Assembly (NCBI GenBank): GCA_014338405.1
Contig: JTDE01003233.1
Span: forward strand, 7,707 to 71,706
DNA length: 64,000 nucleotides
Source of the DNA: Paragonimus skrjabini miyazakii
Lineage: Eukaryota > Platyhelminthes > Trematoda > Plagiorchiida > Troglotrematidae
Reading direction: 5' to 3'
Shown: positions 11,851-22,779 of the stretch, piece after piece
How positions within the stretch are numbered: the first letter of the stretch is position 1
Layout: each line of letters starts with the position of its first letter
The notes under the pieces: generated by a model
What the model saw: the letters and a program-made list of their open reading frames with translations, nothing else
What the model was told of the DNA's origin: nothing
The model's database searches: none
Program-made: the position numbers and the translations under genes

Positions 11851-12350
11851 TGATGAGTAGTAGGGAATTTTGATTTTCATATAGATTGAACATCACCCAC
11901 AACTGATCGCAGCTGTCGCATTCCCATAGACTTTCCAGTCGGCCCATTTCGAAAAGAAGCACTAGACTCGAGTTTCGCTCTCATTAGAGCTCGTCAGTAG
12001 TGCATATCATCACCACTGCCGGGACTTGAACCACGGACATTCAGTTCATGAGGCAACCGTGTTTACCATTGCGCCATTGAACTCACGTTAGGCACGACCG
12101 AATTGTCATATGAGAACGCTCATCCACTTTCGCTTGTGAGTAATGGTCAGGTTGCCCGATCGCCTCGAGAGGAGACATAGTTACTGTCTGTTAACTCCAA
12201 TCGATGACCCCTCGACTAGGACTTCTCTCCAAGTTGAAATCACAGAAATCATTGACTTGTTGAGCGGTATTTGATTACTGATGAGTAGTAGGGGATTTTG
12301 ATTTTCATATAGATTGAACATCGCCCACAATTAATCGCAGCTGTCGCATT
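11851..12350 (-). mobile_element. S1 hammerhead retroposon (tRNA-derived, longer than unit length)
   Basis: Read on the minus strand it has a tRNA-like head, a hammerhead and a tail. The B box GGTTCAAGTCC is at 12031-12021, in CCGTGGTTCAAGTCCCGGC. The A-box-like stretch TGGCGCAATGGTAAACACGG lies near 12080. The hammerhead follows at 12003-11959, then the tail. The first 72 bp (12350-12279) repeat almost exactly as the last 72 bp (11922-11851), giving a 428-bp period. The element is inserted in the GIY-YIG frame of PLE 2. It codes no protein and needs another element's machinery. Confidence 0.85.
11959..12003 (-). ncRNA. Type I hammerhead ribozyme, intact (S1 copy 1)
   Basis: On the minus strand: helix I 5' strand GCACTA, then CTGACGA, then helix II GCTCT-AATG-AGAGC (5 bp), then GAAA, a short helix III (ACT/AGT closed by two bases), then C17, then helix I 3' strand TAGTGC (6 bp, perfect). 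Every catalytic-core base of the hammerhead consensus is present, and the cleavage site is GUC between 11965 and 11964. The very short helix III is typical of Sm-alpha-like and PLE hammerheads, which often work as dimers. It lies in the sense orientation within intron 5 of the carrier gene. Confidence 0.9.
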
Positions 12351-12628
12351 TATTCTGTCAGTAAGAAGGACGTGTTTCAGATCGCCTACCGAGTGCCAAG
12401 TAATCGATCAAAAATGGTGAGATTTCGAATGTTGATTGTTGCCGAGGCCACTAGTATCCGAATACGCAACCCTGACCTCTGTGCCCGGAAGAAGTTCGTG
12501 CGGACACTTATTTTCCCCCAGCCCACAATCAATCAAGCCCACGATTTGGAACAGTGGTTGCGTAACTGATAAAAAAACACGCCGTTCATAACCCCTTTGA
12601 CCGTTTTTTTGACTCACCCCAGTTACTA

Positions 12629-12694
12629 CTTTGTGTTGTGATTAGCCTGATGATCAAGCACAGAAAACAAGTATTGTTCGCTATTTTGTCGTTC
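12629..12694 (+). ncRNA. Hammerhead-like motif in right inverted repeat of PLE 2
   Basis: TAGC (12643-12646), CTGATGA (12647-12653), GAAA (12663-12666), helix III AACAA/TTGTT (12666-12670 with 12674-12678), C17 at 12679, GCTA (12680-12683). Helix I is a perfect 4 bp. Helix II (TCAAGCACA) is poorly paired. All core bases are intact. Confidence 0.65.
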
Positions 12695-13379
12695 TGCTAA
12701 CTTCATTGGGTATTTTCGAACGAAGTAAAGTTATTTGCATGACAAACCTGGAGCCTTCTATCACGAGATCGCATACTTAACCTTCGTTTGTGAACTCAAA
12801 TAGTCAGGTTTCACCAAATACCACATACAAATTGCACCTCGTGATCCAACTCGGCATTACACTGCCTCTGGAGTATTAGAATCTTATGTCTATGCTGTTC
12901 GAGCGTTGTTCCAGTACTAAAGTACTAAAGCCGAAAGCCAGCAAACAGTGGCGGCGTCGGTTGGGAGATGGATGAACTCGTTATTGCAACCCTCTGTGAT
13001 AGATTATTTCGGGTTTCCACTTCAAACTTCAAACTTCTGAAATACGCCTATACCATGTCTTTATGAACCACCATCCGGAACGCTCGATATCGCAATCGCC
13101 AGTTGTAAACACTGTAGCTTGAGTACAGACCGTAACGATAAGACACTGGCGGTCAATTACCGTTACAAGACATACAGGAATGTCAGCAGTGAATCATATG
13201 ATCATCACCCGCTGTCACCACGGTAGCAGGACCAAACGACAGGCTACGAGAAGTGATTGGATAGAGATTTTGTTGCCCCATAATAAGGATACGCCTGGCT
13301 GATGTGCTTATACTGACAGAATACGCGTTGACAAGTTTGTATTCTGTATTGGCCAATTCCCACATGATCAAGCATGTCA

Positions 13380-13470
13380 GATGAAGACGCCTGTCTGTAT
13401 CGGACTCGAACGGGAAACCCGCGGACTACAAACCGAAACCGTGTTACCATTCCTTTTAGACAAGGTGGTA
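13380..13470 (-). repeat. tRNA-like SINE remnant
   Basis: The minus strand has a B-box-like CGTTCGAGTCC near 13402-13412, after AATGGTAACACGGTTTCGG, which resembles an A-box region. A similar GGTTCGAATCC B box lies on the minus strand near 13630. No hammerhead or tail could be delimited. Confidence 0.4.
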
Positions 13471-14149
13471 CAGCCAGATTACTACGGCTACTACAACACG
13501 GAAATGATACGAATGTTTGTTTATGGTAACCTTAAACTCCCACTCCATGCAGGCCAGTCTTACCTTTACTAATAAATAAAATAAACGGTTTTGTTAGTTA
13601 TGAAGAGATTTACGTGTGAAACATATGGATTCGAACCAGCGACGATAACCGCATGTCTCGTAATAATTTAGACACATCACGCGGACGATAATCCGGTCTA
13701 TTATCTTATTTTGTACGACAACGTCATTATTAACAGGGTCAGTGGTCTCAGGGAGTGTTATCTTCAAGGCATATGTCAGAATAACGGCAGAAAATCTTTA
13801 CTCGATTGGGTAAGTAACTTAAGAAAGCACAACGCGCGGGTCAATTAAGATGTGTACGGCTAACGCGACTATTAACCAACCGCATGATAATTTGATTAAT
13901 GCGATATATATATATAAGTATAACTCAGACACTGAAGCAGCACGACATAGGTAGATGTGAAGACAAACACGACAGACTGCATCGTCAGCACAGTCGGTGT
14001 ACTGCCCGTATTCCTAACAGGAGCATTGCACGAGGTAGTTCATAGCAGAGGTCACTGCTCTGTGGGTCTGGATGTGCCTATCAGTAGAGGTATAACTGGC
14101 GATTCGGAAGGCAGTGATGTGTTTTGCGCCTGGAATCCGCACCAACGAA

Positions 14150-14745
14150 GACATTAAAGATAGCCATATGAGGAAAAACCAATTGACATATCTTTCTGTA
14201 GTTGGCGAGGTGCCAGTACACGTGGTCAGAGCTGCCGCTGCGTTTGAACGTCCTGGAAGATGTGTCTGGATCTAATTAAATCTTAAGAGAAAAAGCAAGC
14301 TGACTGTCTACTGCGTAAAAGCGCTGACCATCTTACTGTAAGGCAGTAAAACCGGAACGTTATACCAAAGAAAAATGCAGTATCTCATCAGCTTTCATCA
14401 GCAATGTCTAGGGTATATCTCAGGTATTCGGTGATCGAACATGGTTCCGGACACCAAACAGATGTGGATCAGATTGAACTTATATTGATGCTCAGCCAAC
14501 TTTATTACCTGGAACACGTTCATCGGATGACTGAGGAGTGTATCCAGAAGTAGCTGTTGTACAGGCAGTTAATTGCAGACGGGCGAAATTTTGGGGACCA
14601 GAAGCTGCAGTAACAGGAGATTATCTAAATGAGTCATTCAACTATGTGAGGATGCAGCTTTGAACTGGAACATCTGGAACAGTACGATCTAGATGGATAA
14701 GCAAAGGTTCAATGAATGACAGTCGTGTGGTCGCAATTTGGAGGT
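14150..14745 (+). mobile_element. LINE family E, RT C-terminal domain fragment
   Basis: The plus strand gives, with stops, VRAAAAFERPGRCVWI, KRKSKLTVYCVKALTILL, YQRKMQYLISFHQQCLGYIS, then QIELILMLSQLYYLEHVHRM and LLYRQLIADGRNFGDQKLQ. These match the conserved region after the RT of RTE/Bov-B-like LINEs (K-KVY---VLTTLLYG-ETWT, F---CLR-ILGI, SQLRW-GHV-RM, LLYG-L--G-R--GGQ-KRY). It is more distant from families A to D. Internal stops show it is dead. Confidence 0.75.
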
Positions 14746-14749
14746 GAAC

Positions 14750-16670
14750 TATAGGCGCCATAAGTCGTGATGACGTGACTGCATAACGTTACGACAAATG
14801 AGCAGATCGTCTCACACTAGTAGGTCATCAAAGTACAGCATATCGTCAACGAGGGGTCGGTAAATGCATTGGCCTCAAGCAGACTACCTCGATTGGGGGG
14901 CATGATCCTTCGTAGATGTTTACTGCAATAAAGCTCATAAAATACATAACGATACTTAATCAAATTTACAGAAATTCTTTTTCAAAATGATAATTGTGTC
15001 CAGTATGTTTACGTGTGAGTACTAATAGACAGAATGAGCATTTGTTCGCAATTTCCACAGACCAGCCGCAGAATGTCCGATGTAGCCAGATACGGTAAGT
15101 GATCGATAAAACAGGAAAGCATTCTTTCGCAATCTTATCAAGGCAATAAGAAACAACCAATAGCACAACCTATTGTCCTAATTAATGGACATGAACAAAC
15201 TGGGATTCGTCTGCTTCTTACTTGTAGGATGACGTATGTAGAAAACCTCCTAGACGGTTGTGAAATATACAGAACGTCACATGAACCGACCCGAACAAGC
15301 ACACACAGAATGACACAAGTTCCAGTGGGGTTAGGATTCTTACATTGATACCACATAAAATATATAGACAGGGCTGCTCAGCAAAGTTGGGCAGAAGGCG
15401 AATTCATTCAAACCGGTGACACATCTCAATGATAATTCTTTATTTAAATGCATACAGAAGCCTGAAAACAGTAGGGCTCTGAATGAAATTTACAGACAGT
15501 ATGTTAGCCGGAAGACAAGCGATATCTCACAATAATCAAACCGACTACAATTCACCTGAATAATCCAGACATGTACATGCAGACTAACTTCCTTCACATC
15601 TTCATAATTTCGTAGCAAACGGGCTTTCCTTAGGTAGCAATTCTTATTTTTACAGGGTTATTAACCGTTGGAAACCTTTCTTCCTGAAATCTTTAGCATC
15701 GCTTCGAGAGATCGCTTCAAAGCACTGCTTGATTCTCATTTATCTAAAAAAATCCATTATGCGAGTAATCTTACTCTGATCTTAGTATTTACTGTAATCT
15801 CTAAAGGCGGCGCTACACCCTGTTTTCAATAACTGCCTTTCGGGTCAACAGAAACCCGCTAGACACTGAACAAGAAAAACCGACTGGATCCGGGTACCTT
15901 GGTCCTCTGCCTCAAACCCGTGTATCGATCACTGAGTCGCTAAAACTTCATTGGGATGTACTCATTTACTGCAATGTTTTTCCCACGTCGCTAACTGACC
16001 TTCTACTTACCCTATATTTTGTTTACCTCTTTGAGGTGCCCATAGAAGAATTGTGTGAAGAACACCACTTCAGGATTAAAAATCAGTTTTGCTCTCTCCT
16101 AACTAGAGATTATTACTGAATAGACAGTGATTTTCCGCGATTATTACGCGGGTCCGAGGCAGGAGTCCTAAGTTACCTGGATCCGGTTGTTTTGTCGTAT
16201 TCTGTCAAACGAGCGTCTATTGATCCAACAGACAATGATTGAAATCAGGATATAGCACTGATTTTGGAGATGAGAGCAAACGTCAAGGCCAGAATAAAAT
16301 CACTAATCTAGTTGCATTTCATGGAAATGCAGATCTAACAGCACCTTAAAATGACGTCTAGATATGAAGTTGACAACTAAGAAAATTCGTTCCGGTGGTT
16401 AATAATCGTGAGAAAAGAACTGTTGCGTAAGAATGTCCGGAGACACGGATATTATGGGTTTTTTTCCCCATATTCTTGTGAACCGTTATCAACCACTAGG
16501 ATAAAGGATGGCTTTACGAAACAAAGAAGTATGTGAAAATCAATTCACCGCGGAGTCATCGAAATTCAACTGGATACAAATCGGGAATTCCAAGTCGGGA
16601 CTCGTACACCATATTTTTAAGCCCGTGACCAGGTTGGTAGTTACGCGTTGAACTTGTTTAATAATGATAA
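14750..16670. other. Carrier intron 5, no recognised element
   Basis: The frames at 14966-15166 and 15138-15356 carry no recognisable motif. A weak, short RT-like stretch on the minus strand near 14850-14900 is too brief to call. Confidence 0.45.
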
Positions 16671-16676
16671 CGTCTT

Positions 16677-17085
16677 TATTGATGTGTAGTAAGGGATTTT
16701 GGTTTTCACGCTGATTGAACATCACATTTGATCGCAGCTTTCGCGTAAAGATAGATTTTCCAGCGGGCCTTTTTCGGAAAGAAGCACTAGACTCGAGTTT
16801 CGCTCACATTAGAGATTATCAGTAGTTCATATCCTTGCTACAGACGGGATGTGAACTCTGGCCACGCTTGCATGACGCAACCTTGTTGTAAATTGCACCA
16901 TTGATCTCACACTGGGCACAACCGAACTGTCATATGGGAACGTTGAACCACTTTCGCTTGTGTGTAATGATCAGGTTGTCCGATCGTCTCGATAGGAGAT
17001 ACAGTTACTGTCTGTTAACTCCAATCAATAACCTCGCGATTAGAACTTCCTGAACAGGTTGAAATCTCCGATCTCATTAAACCTG
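16677..17085 (-). mobile_element. S1 hammerhead retroposon, mutated copy
   Basis: The minus strand keeps the tail (near 16677-16740), a damaged hammerhead (16784-16828), the tRNA-like head and the ATTAGAACTTCCTGA region. In the hammerhead, CTGATGA has become CTGATAA and helix II has lost its closing pair, while GAAA and CTCGAGTC persist. The copy joins head-to-head with an inverted S1 copy at 17086. Confidence 0.75.
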
Positions 17086-17310
17086 CCAGACAGTAACTGT
17101 GTCTCCTATCGAGACGATCGGGCAACCTGATCATTACTCACAAGCGAAAGTGGTTGTGTTCACATAAGATAATTCGGTCGTGTCTAATGTGAGGTCAGTG
17201 GCGTAGTGGTAAACATGGTTGCCTCAGGAAGAGCATGGCCGGGGTTTTCGTCCCCACAGTGGCAAGCTCTACTGGGAGCGAAACTCGAGTCTGCGGAAAT
17301 AGTACTAGAT
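17086..17310 (+). mobile_element. S1 retroposon, inverted partial copy
   Basis: This is the inverted partner of the preceding copy. ACAGTAACTGTGTCTCCTAT begins it, then a good A box (TGGCGTAGTGGT near 17200), a decayed B box, and at 17265-17300 a relic hammerhead (GCTCT/GGAGC helix II, GAAACTCGAGTC) that has lost CTGACGA. The element fades out after 17310. Confidence 0.7.
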
Positions 17311-17559
17311 TTGGTACGTTGACATCCACCCGCTGCTTTGCGGTACAGGCTTTTGAGGCAAATGCTTTGGTTGAAGGCCTTACTCGTTCTCCTGTCTAGG
17401 TCTGGGAGTCCTGACAGTATCTCAGTCCGCGTAAAACCATGAATAATCACAACACCAGTAATTCCGTACTGCAACGGCCGTCTCCCAGTATAAACCGGGT
17501 CGCCCTGTCTGTTGCCTACAGCAGGATGGATAAACGAAAACGTGTTACTACTACTCCCT

Positions 17560-17945
17560 TACTGTTTTATTAACTTTGGCTCTCAGACACCTCCCTACCC
17601 GCATTTCTGATCATAATGTTGCAAGCCCCGCAACAGATATCGCCAATCATAGTAACACTGTATTGGTAAGTCACATCTCTTACCACTCAGCCTCAGACTT
17701 CCCTCTTCCCTTGCTTAGACCTAGAATGCGAATTAATATAGGTGGTTGCAATGTTTGCACCTTAAAACAGATTGGTCAACAAGTCTGTCGTACGAACTAT
17801 AGACTCGTTGTATGTCGTTGTCTGCTGTATCTCGCAGACTAGCATCTAGCACAATAGTCAACGTATGGAATTAACAGCACTCACACTGTCTACCCGATAC
17901 TGGTTATGCACTTCAGGTGACTCCACAACCGCCGTTACAGGTCAA
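17560..17945 (+). mobile_element. RTE-like LINE family B, 5' region and endonuclease N-terminus
   Basis: The plus strand reads PLPLLRPRMRINIGGCNVCT and LKQIGQQVCRTNYRL, the start of the APE-type endonuclease (N-I-G-x-x-N-V-x-T-L; the usual Trp is Gly-Cys here). After a stop it gives ELTALTLSTRYWLCTSGDST. It is interrupted at about 17945 by a minus-strand family A copy and resumes at about 19628. The protein nicks DNA for target-primed reverse transcription. The stops show it is dead. Confidence 0.75.
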
Positions 17946-19625
17946 CATCATCATTATAGCAGCCATGAGTCTAATCAGAAGGCAATGAGGCTCGGGTCGC
18001 CGCTCACCTCGACATTGACGTGGAATATCCTAGGAGAAAACGTTACTAAGAAGGTTGAAAATTAGTAAAAGAAGACTGAGTATGGATGCAGGTACGCCAT
18101 TGACTGCGACACATCGCCATCTCGGATAGCGTCTCTAACCAGTGTTTTGAGTGATCACGAGGACCCCATCCAGGCAGGTGATACCTACCCACTTTGCTCA
18201 GTGGAACAGTCAGGGTCTTCATATTTCGTGATCAAGCTGTTGCTTGACCACCACGCGGTCTTACCCAACTGTTGGTGGTCTTAGTGTATACTGCCCGGTA
18301 CGGTACACGATAAGATGGCATACGGAGTACGTGACCCAACCATCGCAAGCTGTGCAACGTGATTAATTGACCAATTGATCGCGCATCTCGAGCGTTCCGG
18401 AATACGCGCCGGCGAACAGCCACATTGCTCATGCGATCAGTCAACTTAATGTGGGCTAATTGACGGAGACAACGATGGCAAAATACAGCAAGTCTGTTGA
18501 CATCTTCCTTGCGAACAGGCCACGTTTCCGAGCCATAAAGCAAGATGGAACGCACACAGGCATTACATACTATTCCTTACAGCGACAACCTGCCTTTTCA
18601 ACGCCACAGATGACGCAGTTTGACAAAGACAACTCGTGCCTTTGCAATCCTAGCTGATATCTCATCAGCAATATCACAGGCTGACGAGAAAGTGTTACCC
18701 AAGTTTGTGAAATTGTGCACAGTCTCAAGCGGATTATCTGCAATGAAGAAAGTAGGAGTTGAAATGCCCCAGTCTTGAAGCAACACTTTGCGCTTTGAAG
18801 GTGCGAAGCGCATTCCATGCAAACCAGCACGGTCGCCCAACCTGCCCAGCATGGGCTGCATGTTTTCGGCAGAGGGTCTAAGTAAGACAATGTTGTCCGC
18901 ATACTCTAGATCAATCAATCTAGTGCCAGGAAGCTCAACACCAAGCCCACCATATTTGCGAAGCGCATCCTCCACAATGTTGTTCATGACAAAATTGAAC
19001 AGGAAGGGAGAAATCGGACACCCCTGACGAACACCCCTAGAAATGATGTACGTTCGAAACAGTTGTCCATAAACTCTCACCCTGCTTGCAGAGTGAGCAT
19101 ACAGTGATGTCAATAGATACACGTATTTCTCTGGTGCTCCTTTGCGGAGAAGGCAGCTCCAGAGAACGTTATGAAAAACTGAATCGGAAGCAGTCTTTAG
19201 GTTTGAATAAACTCCATGACCGTGGGTTGCCCATAACAGTGCTGATGTTCAAAGATCCGTCGCAGGGTGAAAATATGATCAACGCAACCGCGACCTGACC
19301 GGAATCCTGCCTGTTATTGCCATATCTGACTTTCTCAGGGCTCAGTGAACTGACGTAAAATGAGGCCAGTGAGTAACTTGGACGCAATAGACACCAAACT
19401 GATGCGTCTGTGGTTCTTCAGGTCCCCTTTTTGAAAATAGGAATTACTGTTGATAGGTACCAATCACGAGGCATCTCTTCAGTCTCTCAAATTATCTGGA
19501 GGAGTTTTGTCAGTTCTCACAGAAGAACAGAGGAGGTCGGGACCAGGAGCCGTATTACGTGTCAACAGCTGGCATTTACGAGCGTGTCTTCTGGACAAAT
19601 AACAAAACAAGACGGAAACGCATAA
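17946..19625 (-). mobile_element. RTE-like LINE family A, inserted in family B
   Basis: A minus-strand copy with its 3' end at 17946, where the tail is an (ATG)n-like run and the UTR matches the copies at 40.1 and 58.6 kb. The RT on the minus strand has YLLTSLYAHSASRVRVYGQL, GVRQGCPISPFLFNFVM, and a C box YADNIVLL in which the second catalytic Asp is Asn. The C-terminal part reads LLYGSETWPVRKEDVN, CLRQLAHIKLTDRMSN and HSLRWLGHVLRMP. Near 19560-19625 the sequence matches the A linker at 3440-3500, so an internal deletion is likely. It is dead. Confidence 0.82.
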
Positions 19626-19627
19626 AA

Positions 19628-22620
19628 AGGGTAGATATACTCCTCAGAACGATGCCCGCAGTCGCATTGCTAGATTGGATTCCTATTAACAGTAGACTTT
19701 GTGCCGTTCGCTTGGCAGGTTCTGTGAAGGCCAGCTCTAGACACGAGATTTTCAGAGATTTATTCAGAGTCTGCTTATGCTCCAACGGACTATAGTGAGG
19801 TCGACGTCAAGGACGCGTTTTACTCGGATCTGGCCGTTCTCTTGCGATTGACAAGTGCCTGTGATATAGTCGTTTTGACCGGAGATATGAATACCCATGT
19901 CGACCGCCTTGGGGAGGTCGAGTCTCGTTTGGGTTGCAGGTATGGGATAGCGTCACACCGATCAGATAATGGCGGACGATTGTCGCAGCTTTGCGCTGAC
20001 CATAAGCTATTTTTAGTCGACACTAGTTTTAGGTATCGTGCACGTCACCGTTATACTTGGTGCTCACCTTCTCCGAATCAGAGCTGGTCTCAGATGGACC
20101 ACATAGCTGTGAGTTATGAACGGCAGGGTTCCATTCAGAACTGTCGTTCATACTGGAGCCCATACTTGGATTCAGATCATGCGTTGGTACTTGGTCGTTT
20201 CGTTCCCATTTTTTCTGACAAAGGATCTCACCGGCAGCAACGATGAGCGGTTGAGCAACAAGCTTTACCATCGGTAATGCATAAGTACCAAACCAGCTCA
20301 GAAAGATGCCTTAATAGTTCTCACTCCGAAGATCTTAATAGCTGGTGGACCAAAATCTCAGACAGCAGGTACTGTAGCATATGGCACAGGGGTACATGGG
20401 CTAAACAAACATCGAATTTCAGAAAAATCCATGGAGTTGTTAAAAGCCAGACGGAACATTCCTCCTGGTAGTTCACATAGCAAGTCTAGAGGAGATATCC
20501 GTAGGGAACTGAAACGTAGTCCAAAGGCTGATCGTGGGGCTTGGTTAGTGGGAAAAGTTAAGGAAATGGGAACTGCTTTTGCTTCAGGATACACCGGCAA
20601 ACTCTTTAAGCTGATCCGTACCACTGGTCTGTCAGTGAAGCTATTAGCGAGGCAGATGGCACACTCATCTAAAATGAGTCCAGAAGGCTAGAGCGTTGGA
20701 TGGAACAATTGGATGGTCAATTTAGCTGGCTTCCTGCTTCTATTCTGTTGCCGCCACAAACTTGTGATGTAGCACTCTGGTCGGTAGATTTGGAACCACC
20801 CACTGAGATTGAGGTTCGCAATTGCATCTCGGCTCTCAATCGTAATAGGGCTGCTGGTTCAGATGATCTCGTACCGCCACTTTTCAAAGAGGGTGGAAAG
20901 GCGTTAGTAGAGGCCTTGACTCAGCTGTTTCAACTTGTGTGGACGACGGAGAACATCCCTCTGTGCTGGGGTCACTCGATAATAGTTCTCATAGTTAAGA
21001 AAGGACCCCGGGGCTCTTGCGAAAACCATGGGGGAATTAGTTTGATCCCAGTCATTTCAAGAGTTCTGACACACATTATACTTCGTCGACTCACTGTAGT
21101 TCGGTAGATAAACATAAGAAAAGAACAGGCAAGGTTTCGTCCTGGCCGGGGATGTATAGTTCACATTTTTACCCTTCGTCAAATTTTGGAGCAGCGTCAT
21201 GTGTACCGTCGGCCAACAATCGCCGTATTCCTCGACTACAGAGGTGCTCTCGATTCCGTGGATAAATCTAAACTTACAGAGTCGCTCTACTCCCATACTT
21301 ATGCCTAGGATAAGGGTTACGGCGAACTACCTGACAGTTTCAGCACCAGGAGCGGTGTACGTCAAGGCTGTCCCCTTTCACGATTTTTGATTAATTTCGT
21401 CATGGACGAAATAATGGAAGACTGTCTGCGGTACTCAAATGATGCCGGTGTGGACCTCCTAGCTGGTGGAAGGCTGACTGATGTTGATTGTGCTAACGAC
21501 AAGATGTTGCTGTTTGACAACTTTCTAGCGTCAAAAACAACGCTAAACGCGATTTCACGTTCTGCTAAATACTTCGTAATGCGCTTTGCGGTCTCAAAAT
21601 GCAAAGTGCTTCTGCAAGATTGCTGTGATTACGTAGATTTAATGTTATGTAATGAAATCATGGAGGTTGTTGACTGGTTTGTATACCTGGGAAGCTGCAT
21701 CAGCGGCGGAGGCGTAGGTGTAGGGAATGAAATAGAGGAGCGTATTTTCAAGGTTAGGGCGGTATTCGCCAATCTGAAACACCTATGACGACAGAGAGGC
21801 ATCCCTATGAAGCTTAAGGGTCGCGTATATCAGACTACAGTGAGGGCTGTATTACTTTACGGCAGCGAAACATGGCCACTCAGGGTAGAAGACCTGAACC
21901 GTCTTCAGGTGTTTGACCACCGATGTCTGTGTTCAATCCCTCATATCGAGTGGCACCAACGAGTGAGCAACGAGGAGGTTGGGAAACGAGTGTTTGGCAC
22001 TGATTGTCAAACGAGTTCTTTTGTTCAATCCTTATACTTGTACAGACTTAGGTGGTAAGGTCATGTACTAAGGATGTCAGCTAGTCGTTTACCACACCGA
22101 GCACTGTTTGCCGACGCTGCGGTCGACTGGCACAACGTTCGGGATGGGCATGATGACCTGGCATAAACAAATGAAATCGCTCACGAAAGGGTTGGTCACT
22201 GTAGATCGGGTTCGTCTCCCAGGCTGGCGCCCTTGCGACTCGCAGAGTTGGTGGCTTGAAACGTTAGGTGAGATGACGGCTAACCGAGATCACTGGCGTG
22301 AATGTTGACGTTGTTTGTCCGAGTTGTCTGTGAAGTGAGTGCACTTACTGACGCGGGGCAGTGAAAGCCGTGAGGAAGCTGTCTTGCTGATGACGCCTTA
22401 CTTTCACTTACAGCTCGGTTGTTTGTTTGCAAAGTGTAGGCGCATTGATGTTGTATGTTTGAATATAGACGTGGCTATTTTTTAGTAGTTATGTCCCTTC
22501 CTCTCCGCTTCTTTTTCCCTCTCTCTTCCTATAGAGGGTTTTTTCCCTTCGTGGTTGTGTGGCAGTTAGGCATCAGTGTGAACCACTGACGTATTGCTGT
22601 CTATGATGATTATGACTATG
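19628..22620 (+). mobile_element. RTE-like LINE family B, endonuclease C-terminus to 3' tail
   Basis: After the A insertion the endonuclease continues as ALLDWIPINSRLCAVRL, SAYAPTDYSEVDVKDAFYSD, VLTGDMNTH and DSDHALVLGRF; the GDMN and SDH motifs are catalytic in APE nucleases. RT follows: AAGSDDLVPPLFKEGGKAL, GVRQGCPLSRFLINFVMDE, and a ruined C box (VDCANDKMLLF for YADD). Then come GRVYQTTVRAVLLYGSETWP and HRCLCSIPHIEWHQRVSN. The 3' UTR (about 22320-22595) ends in an ATGATGATTATG-type tail. Together with 17560-17945 it is close to full length, with about a dozen lesions. Confidence 0.85.
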
Positions 22621-22779
22621 ACCATTAGAAACGGGAGTAAGACAGCTGAAGTCTGTCTTGACTGAATCATCCTTTTTCATTTTGATTTGTGCGTAAAACT
22701 GATGTGTGATCATAGAATTTAAAATATGTACTGACTTAGGGTATCCAAAAATACACTTCCGCCATAATAGTTTCTTGAA

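Larger units (their letters stand above)
11477..12694 (+). mobile_element. Penelope-like element fragment 2 (GIY-YIG domain, interrupted by S1, hammerhead-bearing inverted repeats)
   Basis: Bounded by inverted repeats at 11477-11543 and 12629-12694. The plus strand has YSFVCSCRASDIRRTTRRLS and DRVREHHPT near 11690-11780, a GIY-YIG core in which Y-I-G has decayed to D-I-R. A TGA or frameshift comes next, then SAIVAHFTDFNHS to about 11848. An S1 retroposon then interrupts the frame. It resumes at about 12358 as MVRFRMLIVAEATSIRIRNP then LCARKKFVRTL, the PLE C-terminal helix. There is no RT domain, so the copy is 5' truncated. It lies in intron 5 of the carrier gene, on the opposite strand. Confidence 0.85.

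Noticed and set aside
17941..19567. GTCAACA heptamer at 17941 and 19561 as target-site duplication of the nested A LINE
   Set aside because: The sequence at 19560-19625 matches the family A linker at 3440-3500, so the second heptamer probably lies inside A rather than at its edge.
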